In this document: positions 10,201 to 16,164 of the stretch, in pieces
Layout: every line of letters begins with the position of its first letter
How positions within the stretch are numbered: position 1 is the first letter of the stretch
DNA from: Anaerobutyricum faecale
GTDB taxonomy: Bacteria; Bacillota; Clostridia; Lachnospirales; Lachnospiraceae
DNA length: 25,134 bases
Direction: 5' to 3'
Assembly: GCA_019119645.1 (NCBI GenBank)
Contig: DWWR01000017.1
Coordinates: 1-25,134 of the forward strand
The notes under the pieces: generated by a model
What the model was told of the DNA's origin: nothing
The model's database searches: none
What the model saw: only the letters and a program-made list of their open reading frames with translations
Position numbers and translations under genes: made by a program

Positions 10201-11578
10201 AGTTGCCGGCCACAGCTGTCTCCATCCAGGTATTGCTGATAATATAACCGTTGATACCGTCATCGGACTTCATATATTTGTCATACGTATGATCCGCCTT
10301 CCATTCACTGTCTGCATAGGAATACATGGTGCCTTCCAAAAACAGCAGTTCCGCGGCGTTTCTTCCGTTGGCAGCCACACAGGTGACCGCCGGCGGCGCC
10401 TGGATGTCATCACCGGTATACAGGCCGTCCTTCACAAATCCGTTCATATCCACTTTTAACGTCGGCCCCGCCGATAATTTCCCGGTATCCGGATTATAAT
10501 CAAGGGTCATCACCGCAAACTGGCTGCCATTCAGACCATCGTCCGCCGCTCCCGTGCTGTAATAGCCGGCCGCCACGATCTCCGGAAAACCGTCAAAGTC
10601 GATATCTCCGGCGGCGCAGGAAGCACTTCTTAAGTAAGTACTGCCGTCGTTCATCTTAAAGGTGCCGCCCCATTGGCTCATGGCTCCTTCTCTGTTCATC
10701 TTATAGATTCCCAGAGTGGAACTTCTGTCCGTAATCTTCTTCGTATCGCTGTTCTCATGAAGATTGGCAAAGGAGCCAAGCAGCAAAAGCTCGTCTTTTC
10801 CATCCCGGTCCAGGTCGGCGGCTTCCAGAGAAGCCTGCACCATGGCCCGCTTCGTTCTGCCGTCATTTTCAAATTTACCGGAAATATCCGCATTATCCAT
10901 AAAGGACTTATAAGAAATGTCACTGCCAACCCGTGCGAAAGTGCCGTTTCCCTGATCTGCAAGGATCCGTACTTTCGGATCGCTTCTCTGCGGGATATAG
11001 ACGGCAATCTCATCATCCCCGTCGCCGTCAAAATCTCCGGCGGTCAGATTAAAATAACTGGTGTATTCCCACTGTTCAATATCATCAAACCAGTCACTGT
11101 TATCTCCGCCGCCCACATCGATCTTGTAATCAACACCCTGCTGTTTTGTCCGGGTATTGTAATTCCACACGACAATGTCCTCGTTTTGCAGGCCCACCAT
11201 GGCGACCATGTAGTCATGTCCGCAGCCATCCGGGTCATAGGCTTTGGAATAGACAAAGTCCGCCGCGCACTGGCTGCCCCGGCTGGCGATGGACACCTGT
11301 GTGCCTGCCGTCGGGCTTTCTTGTGTTTTGACGTCATTCCAATAGTCCACGCGCATGGAGCCCTTGGATGACTGGAACACAAACGGTTCCATGACCGGAT
11401 TCAGGGCCGTGTAGCCGTTTCCATAAGGATTCTTTCCATCCGACGGATCAAAGTCCTTCGGCGCCTCTGTGGAGAATCCATACTGGTCGGTCGCCGCCTC
11501 GGTCTGAAGCGGGCTGCGTAAAAGCAGCGGCGCGACGAGACAGCAGACCAGCAAAATTGCTATGATTCTTTTTCTCAC
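1235..11578 (-). CDS. Giant secreted multidomain protein (FG-GAP, Fn3, Ig-like, divergent InlB-B repeats, Big_2)
   Basis: A 3447-residue protein with a GTG start and AAAGGAG seven bases upstream. Residues 1-28 are a signal peptide (MRKR, hydrophobic core, TEA-A). FG-GAP/VCBS-like motifs follow (DFDGDGDDE about 179, DLDRDGKDE about 252, DIDFDGFPE about 322). Two Ser/Thr- and Gly-rich beta stretches lie at about 584-660 and 733-835, then Fn3 (852-953), an Ig-like domain (955-1052), an acidic linker (1055-1430), Ig-like modules (1435-1645) and fourteen divergent InlB-B-like repeats (1760-3176). The C-terminus has a four-cysteine module (3180-3257), Fn3 (3258-3362) and Big_2 (3365-3447). I see no LPXTG, SLH or C-terminal membrane helix, so it may be released or held non-covalently. 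A role as adhesin, stalked effector or toxin-like protein is inference. A LytTR two-component operon is divergently placed next to it. Confidence 0.93.
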   Translation of the reverse strand: MRKRIIAILLVCCLVAPLLLRSPLQTEAATDQYGFSTEAPKDFDPSDGKNPYGNGYTALNPVMEPFVFQSSKGSMRVDYWNDVKTQESPTAGTQVSIASRGSQCAADFVYSKAYDPDGCGHDYMVAMVGLQNEDIVVWNYNTRTKQQGVDYKIDVGGGDNSDWFDDIEQWEYTSYFNLTAGDFDGDGDDEIAVYIPQRSDPKVRILADQGNGTFARVGSDISYKSFMDNADISGKFENDGRTKRAMVQASLEAADLDRDGKDELLLLGSFANLHENSDTKKITDRSSTLGIYKMNREGAMSQWGGTFKMNDGSTYLRSASCAAGDIDFDGFPEIVAAGYYSTGAADDGLNGSQFAVMTLDYNPDTGKLSAGPTLKVDMNGFVKDGLYTGDDIQAPPAVTCVAANGRNAAELLFLEGTMYSYADSEWKADHTYDKYMKSDDGINGYIISNTWMETAVAGNFDGNDLGIEQVYYTTGYKQMSLNYFFYNVNVMGKKVKEDGEDKLAPGEYYDTLWEYPRYHNSGGDHLFVSLAAVDADDDTDTMKYSRKEYTYTNVNVLAILQAAPYFEDLADDYPDGVGRTSFEKVEGSGSSESKTKSASAGAYVNVDADILHFTTEASYTHDWEWEYEKEKTIEYGVNFDGGYMEDSVVLYRTPVTLYYYDVYPAGGGSSYNMTVGIQDNPVYSVMELNEYNSLAEKDDSMKDKVIGDSVLSSTPGQPSTYPSSAAGLADFTGSKNFATSSSGTTTADISQSITTGETESSSQSYNNSFELKVGFSAGVDGVFSAGAGVSGGGGWGGGTTTFDYENVTKSGTVAPPPATEYPYSFQWKFGTWRASVGENDVPVLGYLVKNVIEPPSLPKDIAVDTVTKDSVTLSWEHGARKPLQYEVYQYFEDSVADDGYSMIATLDGDETSFTYENLKADSDYTFAIRSIGVDENGDRCASQYSSLVTGTTLKDGAAPTIHSISGDVRVCPGDDASFTVDATPSEGVETGLTYSWQEREAGSTAWKNIGGSKSTLTLDAVKKEMDGKRYRCVVSEVHNGSRAYAYSEACLLTVDKADSQVEVTALHDGKNTGSADYSVEKTVKEEVDVIKTATVTTPKTVDTAGETKEENVTETYQIYENENAKADGEEISGKDAGTSGKNAGNSRKDAAQPEYIYRAQSDGSYYLFENLKDGQEESGQTADRRILLSQRDDYFAWDKEGKNVVEGLSPDRLTGTKQQIYEYDGPDPEESTEDTADKTRLSDENENTENDTDTGVEDDGDSVTKYLCWQAEKKDGSGAGTNVFLNLYTKIEKGVDTEDEAGEEKPRLYQMVDGKMTLWTDGEAAWTDGGQEWGDEGGYLAPKPVYSGEAGSETIADVVYETWQDWEDPAIRLYQRTEEDGIVHYYQKVEDDTSGGKPETPPTDTEDKPETTFTMVEVYLIKPDVLTDAVGTYSVKPGASAVTVKEEQERIVYEAKSGDAVTLSAKVTALSEGKSVEGKMTFQILNNKTGEMTTLSADVSEEGVASAKWTPVTAGDYTITATFGGNTMLNSSSGTVSYFASDGPAGGIGYVLEGAGSAIYGDGIQLSMKKAEVDTAGNVALTPLPQGTSVLYKMQYEENGEVKEETLSGSEAGVSGTPKTPGTYTFTAQVGEAGIAVRTVNVLKRPVTFTAPSKAGIPSTDTEGKIPKLADVSVRYTGEEKKTAILDEDSKSFTPESLLAITTKPELTEESGANDYVTSLGYQTEQGTAAYTETVRQFLQKYDASLENGLYTIVAGVRSVSYESGANGKLRAYYGDNQASFASGDSLTEGTKLTFVADAAENFQVKEWIVTDGRGTPLKEGEDYIINGNRLIVSSLKTEMQVQVSFEPASYALTFTAGENGSLEAHYLKDGAEAGAALTSPETVAAGKGIGLTARPEKGYVVKQWTVRKGDGTPAIQKNADGSIYAGETLTLERLDADTVVHAEFEPEAFYTVETSVVDDAGNTVPGCAITVDGLAEDKTAKKGSSLTFKAELPDTNIVREWRVYDADGSYKVVSGNADTYTVSNVQDNLKVEILVSEMKTYQLHFKAVDEEGKTVNRPDGKEILTSSSGGSSLTSDQDYTAYIPVAFQADLPEEYQVKNWTLKQGTGKEIVVAEGREATAYDLASLSDETWVTVHLEKRPTLTYEAEETAGAGDIDNTVICEGLTSGAYLDKYRTEDIVLTLSPDYGYEIAAITLNGEVIKPEIEPAAGAEKKTAAQKESRTGDARGQNVTGSLKRMENSSDVLLTLTPGDKGFTEDVKVTVSFKEITPVTSARYTLYDLGDGVHGTMCASVDRFGAEEYKQSSEKPAESGSLEKIYRDSVLTFTVTPDKGYEAAKWFVNGEEVTKGISSVKTDNDTFTYTVTDSDKEPIHVMAQMAQTGNKLTFGARSVLDEATAGGTVTAVNNRTGNPFYSGNTLAADSSVTFTAAAAENYELVGWEMDGQMVSGETGDTFTREIAADSITDVKAVFDRTSYRVAWSAENGTVTAKNITDHAEMKNGDSVRGGRVLTFTAKADAGMKFAGWQVDGVTVPEENLSANPLTLTLEANVQVTALFAQEPNCTVTFGTEEVTGKADAGGSLSTSLNGEAFRSGDKGAKGDKIVLTAVPEKNYRVKTWQVDGEDTGVSENSYTLTVSKESHQVTVIYERISGTVTFGENDNTMGRLTAETAKDGQTAKAIVSGEAVPSYNKVTFQAEPAEGYLVEGWYSDASMTEETKIAGTQYEQNTYVVDSLYGDAKVYVKFEAIPSYEITVGTTGTGSGTLDVTLNGKPVTELENGTFMAPRHSKVTVTATPHDAYSFLSAWNGEASDSLTYTIDDVTKAESVIAEFSPAELVDVTFQLPSGLEDQCKPVVSAGYGDDVSSYDRIEAVGKTVQVLSGKNVQFAVTPPEGQMIDTWTVTYADGTSVSGRELGLDNTLLLEDLERNATVSVSFRDIKAWEVPEAAGYDADEDGKDDYHIENLVRIPDTLPKELQYENDVRDNGDVRFTLVPEDGKWITGIRLADEEESRKNGSAGENKTTGASAAAARTDDNGGETDNRLTYTKNEDGSYEVTIENVTRDIALLVDTVNYYTVSMDSPQHGKLTARDAAGKVIKNGSTVAEGTTITFTAAPDDHYRFAAWGGDAAFCADAGREMDSAAGQGRAAAKKAVNRGEAVSVTLEEIHSDISVSAEFAMTDHINTEIRGAKDATCTENGYTGDTYCIDCGALVARGKTVKALGHDYTLTASTEPTTQKEGVKTYTCRRCGHSYEEEVAALPKPILIKPIKTGRNKNTISWKKVEGADGYFVFADICNTSLRKKDKTVKRMKTVVSAGRTSWIHKKLRSATWYKYQIKAFKVVNGKRVVISETPVVHAITAGSTKYANPVKVKVKKTKISVKAGKKKKIKADVVLPKNRICQQHSEKIRYIVVDKTIATVNKKGVIRAKSKGTTTVYAIAQNGVSKKITVTVKG
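2051..6301 (-). repeat. Array of 14 divergent InlB-B-like protein repeats within the giant gene
   Basis: Residues 1760-3176 can be divided into fourteen units of roughly 75-115 residues. Each has the same plan: a beta strand with a Gly-rich turn (for example FTAGENGSLEAHY), a segment resembling (V/L)TFTAxPxxGY, then a (V/E)xWxVDG-like strand, and a closing (V/T)VxVxFE-like strand. This is the pattern of the divergent InlB B-repeat families common in Gram-positive surface proteins. The DNA copies are not near-identical, so the array looks old rather than freshly amplified. Such repeats usually form a long stalk. Confidence 0.8.
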
Positions 11579-11690
11579 TGTTCTCTCCTTTCTCTTTTTC
11601 CTCTTTTCTCCTCCTGTCTGACAATGTTTTCATAAAAATCATTACGATTTTCCTTTTTTTGAAACCCGATTGACAGATTTGTTCGCATGT

Positions 11691-11719
11691 AATATAGTAA
11701 CATAATCTTCTTTTTCCGG
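11691..11719 (-). promoter_or_regulatory. Predicted promoter of the giant gene with a weak -35
   Basis: Reading the minus strand, TATATT at 11691-11696 is a reasonable -10. The hexamer 17 bp upstream (CCGGAA, 11714-11719) is a poor -35. The predicted start is near 11684, about 105 nt before the GTG codon. A good -10 with no -35, directly downstream of the 21-bp-spaced direct repeats, is the layout of a promoter that needs an activator. An alternative -10 (TACTAT at 11694-11699) gives an equally poor -35. Confidence 0.45.
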
Positions 11720-11723
11720 TCGA

Positions 11724-11756
11724 ACCACTGGGTCGCCAAACCAGACCATTGGGTCG
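11724..11756. promoter_or_regulatory. Paired direct repeats, candidate LytTR response-regulator binding site
   Basis: ACCACTGGGTCG (11724-11735) and ACCATTGGGTCG (11745-11756) match at 11 of 12 positions and start exactly 21 bp apart, two helical turns. Known LytTR regulators (AgrA, VirR, ComE types) bind two direct repeats at about this spacing just upstream of the -35. Relative to the predicted giant-gene start near 11684, these repeats lie at about -40 to -72. The adjacent divergent gene encodes a LytTR regulator. Binding itself is inferred. Confidence 0.6.
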
Positions 11757-11823
11757 TTTTCGGCGCGCGGCCGGGCCTCCTCCCCTGACCGACCGGGCTG
11801 TCCAAAATCTTACCGAACGGTTC

Positions 11824-11852
11824 TTGGACTTTTTATCTTTTGCTTATATAAT
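11824..11852 (+). promoter_or_regulatory. Strong sigma-A promoter of the two-component operon
   Basis: TTGGAC (11824-11829) and TATAAT (11847-11852) are separated by exactly 17 bp. The start site should be near 11859, giving a leader of about 130 nt before the response-regulator ATG. Confidence 0.75.
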
Positions 11853-11858
11853 GTCTGT

Positions 11859-11927
11859 AGCGGCAAAAAAGAGGCTGCTGCCGCTTATTTTTTTGGAAAA
11901 GGCAGAGCTTTTTTCGTGTCTGCCGCT
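11859..11927 (+). promoter_or_regulatory. Terminator-like hairpin with alternative pairing in the two-component operon leader
   Basis: AGCGGCA (11859-11865) can pair with TGCCGCT (11879-11885), which is followed by TATTTTTTT (11886-11894). This forms an intrinsic-terminator-like element right at the predicted transcript start. A second identical TGCCGCT (11921-11927) could compete for the same left arm, and GGCAGA (11901-11906) can pair with TCTGCC (11919-11924). The arrangement resembles an attenuator with exclusive folds. It might also simply be a 5'-protective hairpin. No ligand-binding riboswitch motif is recognised. Confidence 0.4.
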
Positions 11928-11989
11928 CTTTATGCGATCATTTTACGATATATTCTGATACATTTTATGATAGAAGGGGCTCTTGTATT

Positions 11990-12724
11990 ATGCGTATTGC
12001 TGTCTGTGAAGATGATAAAGCAGATCTTCATCTGCTCCAAAAAGAACTGGATTTGCTTGGGCAGGAACTGCCTGTGGAAACAAAGATTGATTACTATACA
12101 AGCGGAGAAGCGCTGACCGAAGCGGTCGGAAGAAATGTACATTATGATCTGTTTTTGCTGGACATTTATCTTGACGGTATGGATGGCATAGAAACCGCCC
12201 GCGCCATCCGGCGGATGCTCCCGGAAATGCAGGTTGCTTTTCTCACTTCCGCCAGGGATTTTGCTCTGGACGCCTTTGACCTAAACGCCATTCATTATCT
12301 CATAAAGCCAATCAACATCGAGAAGCTCCGGGAACTGTTCCGCCGCTTTTTAAAATACCAGCACCGGCCGGAAAAATATCTGGAGATTCATTCTGACACC
12401 AAAAAATATACTTTTCCGCTGGCGCAGGTGCAGAAAATCCAGAGCAGCAATAAGGGCGTGGACGTTTATCTGTCCGACATTCGGCCTCCGCAGCGGATTC
12501 CCCTTTCTCTTAAGCGGGTGGAGGAACAGTTATACAAAGAGTATTTTCTGAAAATTTCCCGGGGACTTATCGTTCATATGTCCTATATTCTCTGCATGGA
12601 CAAAAATGTATGCCGGTTCCGTGACGGAACTTCCGCTTTGATCAGCCGTGGAGAGAAGGCTGCCGTCCGCAAAAAATATAACGATTATTTATTTTCACGT
12701 TCACAAAAAGGAGTATTCTTATGA
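11990..12724 (+). CDS. LytTR-family response regulator
   Basis: A 244-residue protein with an N-terminal receiver domain (1-120) and a C-terminal LytTR DNA-binding domain (about 130-235). The receiver shows the acidic pocket E7-D8-D9, phospho-acceptor D58 in the segment LFLLDIYLDGMDG, T86, and the K106-P107 pair. The LytTR part contains the KISRGLIVHMSYI segment typical of AgrA/VirR/LytR-type regulators. These proteins dimerise on two direct repeats and activate secreted-factor genes. An AAGGGG ribosome binding site lies ten bases before the ATG. The stop overlaps the kinase start by 4 bp, so the pair is translationally coupled. A likely target is the divergent giant gene, because of the paired repeats between them; this is inference. 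Confidence 0.95.
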   Translation: MRIAVCEDDKADLHLLQKELDLLGQELPVETKIDYYTSGEALTEAVGRNVHYDLFLLDIYLDGMDGIETARAIRRMLPEMQVAFLTSARDFALDAFDLNAIHYLIKPINIEKLRELFRRFLKYQHRPEKYLEIHSDTKKYTFPLAQVQKIQSSNKGVDVYLSDIRPPQRIPLSLKRVEEQLYKEYFLKISRGLIVHMSYILCMDKNVCRFRDGTSALISRGEKAAVRKKYNDYLFSRSQKGVFL

Positions 12725-14100
12725 CCTGCACAACTTTTCTTTCACAGATTCTGGGCTTTTTATTACAGACTCTTCCCGTCGCCCTGCTCGCTTTCGTTCC
12801 CTTCGGGCAGAAGAGCCTGCGCTTTTCCCGAAAAAAGCTTGCCCTTTTTACCACGGCGGGGATTCTCGTTTTGTCCCTCATATTTGCCTCGGGACATCTT
12901 CTGCTTTTCCGGCCGTCTGATGCATACGACCAGTTCCTGCGCACTGCTTCCAATCTGTATATGGGATTCTCTATTTTTTTGTTTATCCTTTTCTTCTGGT
13001 TTTCTGTGCGCACTGCTGCGGCCCAAAAGGTTTTGATCCTGACGCTGCTCCTTCATTATTCAGCTATTTTATTTACGATAACATCTGTTGTCCTCGGCGT
13101 ACTTCAGAAGCCTCCCTACCATGGTCCCACCGTCGTTTACGGAACCGAAACCACATTTTTGTATCTGCTCCAGGTTATCATTATCGGCCCTGTCGTATAT
13201 GCCTTTTTAAAACGCGTGGTCAAAATCAGTCTCCCCTATATGACCAGCCCTGTGCTGCGCCGGGGATGCTTTTACATGGTCACCACCTTTTTGCTGTACA
13301 GTCTCTGTGTTTTCTCTCTGACCAATTATCATTTTTATTACGGCGTGAGTGGATATCCGGTTCTTTTTTTCCTGTTTGCTTTTATCCTGACCAACGTGAT
13401 CGTCTATTACATGTTTTTCTCCGAGGTACATCTCGAAGCCAAAAACCGGGAGCTTCAGGATCAGCTTCGGACGTTTGACGAGAAATACCGGCAGATCAGC
13501 TCCGCCGTGGCGGAATCCCGCCGGGCCCGTCACGACATCCGCCATCACTTAAATGTCATCAGCGTTTTGCACCGGGAGGGAAAAGAAGCGGAACTGGAAC
13601 AATATCTGGAGGGCTACGAAGCGTTCTGCCAGGAGCTTGAAAAGCTCCCCCTGTCCGGCTACTCCTCCCTGGACAGTATCCTGCGCTATTATATCCAGCG
13701 GGCCAGAGAAGACGGCATCTCCGTGCAGACCGACTTACATTCTCTGCCGGGCAATCTGCGCTTTGACGTCATCGACCTGACCGTCCTTCTCGGCAATCTG
13801 ATGGAAAACGCCATCGACGCCTGCCGGAAACTGCCGGCCGACAAGGATCGCTTCCTTCGTATCTGGGTGCGGCAGGAAAATGTCTCGCTCCTTTTGCAGA
13901 TTGAGAACGCCTGCCCGGATGACGGCTGCGGCTGCACGGAGTTCACCGATGGAAAGGCCTTCGTCTCCACCAAACACAGCGTCCTCCGGGGACAGGGCTT
14001 AAAAAGCATCCGCATTGTGGCAGACAAATATGGCGGCAGCGCGGAATTTAAAAAAGACGCGGGCATCTTTACTGCGCGGATCGTGTTGAATATTCCGTAG
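12721..14100 (+). CDS. Sensor histidine kinase, AgrC/VirS-like GHKL family
   Basis: A 459-residue membrane kinase. The N-terminal 235 residues carry about seven hydrophobic segments (near 9-27, 41-62, 80-97, 104-128, 146-165, 184-201, 212-233), with no extracytoplasmic domain of note. A short coiled region precedes the phospho-acceptor H271 in SRRARHDIRHHLNVI, the HPK10-type H-box. The ATPase part has the N-box GNLMENAIDAC (358-368) and the G-region RGQGLKSI with KYGGSAEF. AAAAGGAG precedes the ATG. This class includes AgrC (peptide sensing) and VirS. No agrB or agrD homologue is seen in the window, so the signal is unknown. The cognate partner is the overlapping LytTR regulator. Confidence 0.93.
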   Translation: MTCTTFLSQILGFLLQTLPVALLAFVPFGQKSLRFSRKKLALFTTAGILVLSLIFASGHLLLFRPSDAYDQFLRTASNLYMGFSIFLFILFFWFSVRTAAAQKVLILTLLLHYSAILFTITSVVLGVLQKPPYHGPTVVYGTETTFLYLLQVIIIGPVVYAFLKRVVKISLPYMTSPVLRRGCFYMVTTFLLYSLCVFSLTNYHFYYGVSGYPVLFFLFAFILTNVIVYYMFFSEVHLEAKNRELQDQLRTFDEKYRQISSAVAESRRARHDIRHHLNVISVLHREGKEAELEQYLEGYEAFCQELEKLPLSGYSSLDSILRYYIQRAREDGISVQTDLHSLPGNLRFDVIDLTVLLGNLMENAIDACRKLPADKDRFLRIWVRQENVSLLLQIENACPDDGCGCTEFTDGKAFVSTKHSVLRGQGLKSIRIVADKYGGSAEFKKDAGIFTARIVLNIP

Positions 14101-14170
14101 GGGACAAACAGCCGCAGGTGGAATCTCATATTTTTTATTCTTACACAATCAAATATTTTTCCATAAAAAT

Positions 14171-14216
14171 ACCCCGGGACTTTGTGATTGTTTCACAAAA
14201 TCCCGAGGTGTTTTTT
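14171..14216. terminator. Bidirectional terminator between the convergent two-component and ABC operons
   Basis: A long hairpin (ACCCCGGGAC plus TTTGTGA pairing with TTTCACAAAA plus TCCCGAGGTG, with small bulges) is followed by TTTTTT on the plus strand and by ATTTTTA on the minus strand. It lies about 70 bp after the kinase stop and about 55 bp after the ABC stop, so it can serve both operons. Confidence 0.8.
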
Positions 14217-14271
14217 ATGTGATATTGCGCTATCTTTTCTTATCGGTTTTGCTCCTGCAAAGCTACATTGA

Positions 14272-16164
14272 TTAATCCAGCTCCAGCTTACCGGTATAGA
14301 GCTGATAATAAGTACCTTTCAGCTTCAACAGCTCTTCATGGGTACCCCGTTCAATGATCCGGCCGTGTTCCAGAACCATGATGGCGTCACTGTTGCGGAT
14401 AGTGGACAGACGATGGGCGATAACAAATACGGTACGCCCTCTCATCAGGTTATCCATACCTTTCTGGACGATACTCTCAGTTCTCGTATCGATGGAAGAA
14501 GTAGCCTCGTCTAGAATCAGCACCGGCGGATCTGCGATAGCCGCTCTGGCGATGGCCAGAAGCTGACGCTGTCCCTGGGAAAGCTCTTCGCCGTCACCGC
14601 TTAAGTGAGTATTATAGCCATCCGGGAGCATCTGGATAAATCCATCCGCATGGGCCAGCTTGGCTGCGTTGTATACCTCTTCGTCGGTGGCGTCCAGTTT
14701 ACCGTAACGGATATTCTCCATGATAGTTCCTGTAAACAGGTGAGTATCCTGCAATACAATGCCCAGAGAATGACGAAGGTCATCTTTTTTGATCTTATTG
14801 ATATTAATTCCGTCATAGCGGATCTTACCATCCGCCACATCGTAGAAACGGTTAATCAGGTTTGTGATGGTGGTCTTTCCGGCTCCTGTGGAACCAACGA
14901 AAGCCAGCTTCTGTCCCGGTTTCGCATACAGAGTCAGGTTATGGAGCACCATATGATCCGGCACATAGCCAAAGGTCATATCATCAAACTGTACCTCGCC
15001 TCTCAGCTCAGTATAAGTAACAGTGCCGTCTGCCTGGTGCGGGTGTTTCCACGCCCACATACCGGTACGCTCTTTACATTCCACAATATTGCCGTCTGCA
15101 TCTTTCTTTGCGTTCACCAGGGTAACATATCCCTCATCCACTTCCGGCTCGGTATCCATCATGTTGAAGATACGCTCGGCGCCGGCCAGAGCCATGATGA
15201 TGGAGTTAAACTGCTGAGCGATCTGCATGAACGGCTGTGTGAAACTCTTGGTAAACTGCAGATAGGATGCCATGACACCCAGCGTGATATTGCCGATTCC
15301 CATAACGGAAAGGAAGCCGCCAAATACCGCTGTCAGCACGAACAGCAGGTTACCCATGTTACCGATGATCGGTCCCATGATACTTGCGAAGGTGTGCGCC
15401 TTGGAAGCGCTCTCAAACAGTTCCTCGTTGAATTTATCAAACTCTTCTTCGGACATTTTTTCATGGTTAAATACCTTTACCACACGCTGTCCGCTCATGC
15501 GTTCTTCCACAAAACCAGTGATATTGGCCAGATCCAGCTGCTGACGGATGAAGTAACGTCCGCTGTGGCCTGATACTGTCTTGGACACGAAAAACATCAG
15601 AAGGATCATCAGCACAGCCAGCACCGTGAGAATCGGGCTTAACACCAGCATGGAGATAAAGGTTACCACGATGGTGAAGGCTGACATCAGCACCTGCGGG
15701 ATAGACTGGTTGATCATCTGACGCAGGGTATCCGTATCGTTGGTATACAAACTCATGATGGAACCGTTGGTATTCTGGTCAAAATACCGGATTGGCAGAG
15801 TCTGCATGTGGGCGAACATCTCATCACGGACACGTTTTAACACGCCCTGTCCGATGACAACCATCAGACGGCTGTACACAAAGGTAGCAATGACGCCGCA
15901 CATAAAGATAGTTCCCAGTACAGTGAGGGCCATGTACAGTTCGGAATAGTTCGGATCCTTCTGTCCGATCAGCGGGATGATGTAATCATCCAGCAGGAAA
16001 CGCAGAGAAAGCGAAACAGAGATGGATGCGATGGAACTGATAAGGATACAGAAAATAACAAGGATAAACTGTACCTTATATGTACCTGTCACATATTTCA
16101 GCAGACGCTTCGCTGTCTTGATGGTTCCGCCGGTCACGCGGGCTTTTTCCTGTGGTCTACTCAT
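14272..16164 (-). CDS. ABC exporter subunit with the canonical catalytic site (heterodimer partner B)
   Basis: A 630-residue half-transporter with a six-helix membrane domain (about 30-330) fused to an ATPase domain (about 388-630). Walker A is GSTGAGKT (424-431), Q-loop near LQDTHLF, Walker B LILDEA with catalytic E553, and H-loop H584. The ABC signature is LSQGQ (528-532) rather than LSGGQ. In heterodimeric exporters such as TM287/288, BmrCD and LmrCD, the subunit with the intact Glu and His carries the altered signature, as here. An extra segment of about 40 residues (346-386) separates membrane and ATPase parts. The start overlaps the preceding ABC gene by 8 bp and has AAAGGAGG inside it. 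A drug or lipid efflux role is likely; the substrate is unknown. Confidence 0.95.
   Translation of the reverse strand: MSRPQEKARVTGGTIKTAKRLLKYVTGTYKVQFILVIFCILISSIASISVSLSLRFLLDDYIIPLIGQKDPNYSELYMALTVLGTIFMCGVIATFVYSRLMVVIGQGVLKRVRDEMFAHMQTLPIRYFDQNTNGSIMSLYTNDTDTLRQMINQSIPQVLMSAFTIVVTFISMLVLSPILTVLAVLMILLMFFVSKTVSGHSGRYFIRQQLDLANITGFVEERMSGQRVVKVFNHEKMSEEEFDKFNEELFESASKAHTFASIMGPIIGNMGNLLFVLTAVFGGFLSVMGIGNITLGVMASYLQFTKSFTQPFMQIAQQFNSIIMALAGAERIFNMMDTEPEVDEGYVTLVNAKKDADGNIVECKERTGMWAWKHPHQADGTVTYTELRGEVQFDDMTFGYVPDHMVLHNLTLYAKPGQKLAFVGSTGAGKTTITNLINRFYDVADGKIRYDGININKIKKDDLRHSLGIVLQDTHLFTGTIMENIRYGKLDATDEEVYNAAKLAHADGFIQMLPDGYNTHLSGDGEELSQGQRQLLAIARAAIADPPVLILDEATSSIDTRTESIVQKGMDNLMRGRTVFVIAHRLSTIRNSDAIMVLEHGRIIERGTHEELLKLKGTYYQLYTGKLELD

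Larger units (their letters stand above)
11579..11989. other. 411-bp divergent intergenic region between the giant gene and the two-component operon
   Basis: No convincing gene lies here. The giant-gene end holds a purine-rich leader of about 105 nt on the minus strand. The middle holds paired 12-bp direct repeats. The right half holds a strong plus-strand promoter and a hairpin-rich leader. A further near-repeat, ACCGACCGG (11788-11796) and ACCGAACGG (11812-11820), is 24 bp apart and lies between the direct repeats and the plus-strand -35. The individual elements are listed separately. Confidence 0.8.

Noticed and set aside
11448..11642. 64-codon minus-strand frame overlapping the start of the giant gene in another frame (possible leader peptide)
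   Set aside because: Most of it overlaps the signal-peptide coding region, its composition looks like an out-of-frame shadow, and the giant gene has its own well-placed AAAGGAG.
11749..11958. Plus-strand reading frame ending in a short Cys-containing hydrophobic peptide next to the kinase operon, considered as an AgrD-like signal peptide
   Set aside because: Its only plausible internal ATG overlaps the -10 box of the operon promoter and would not be in the transcript. There is no ribosome binding site and no AgrB partner.
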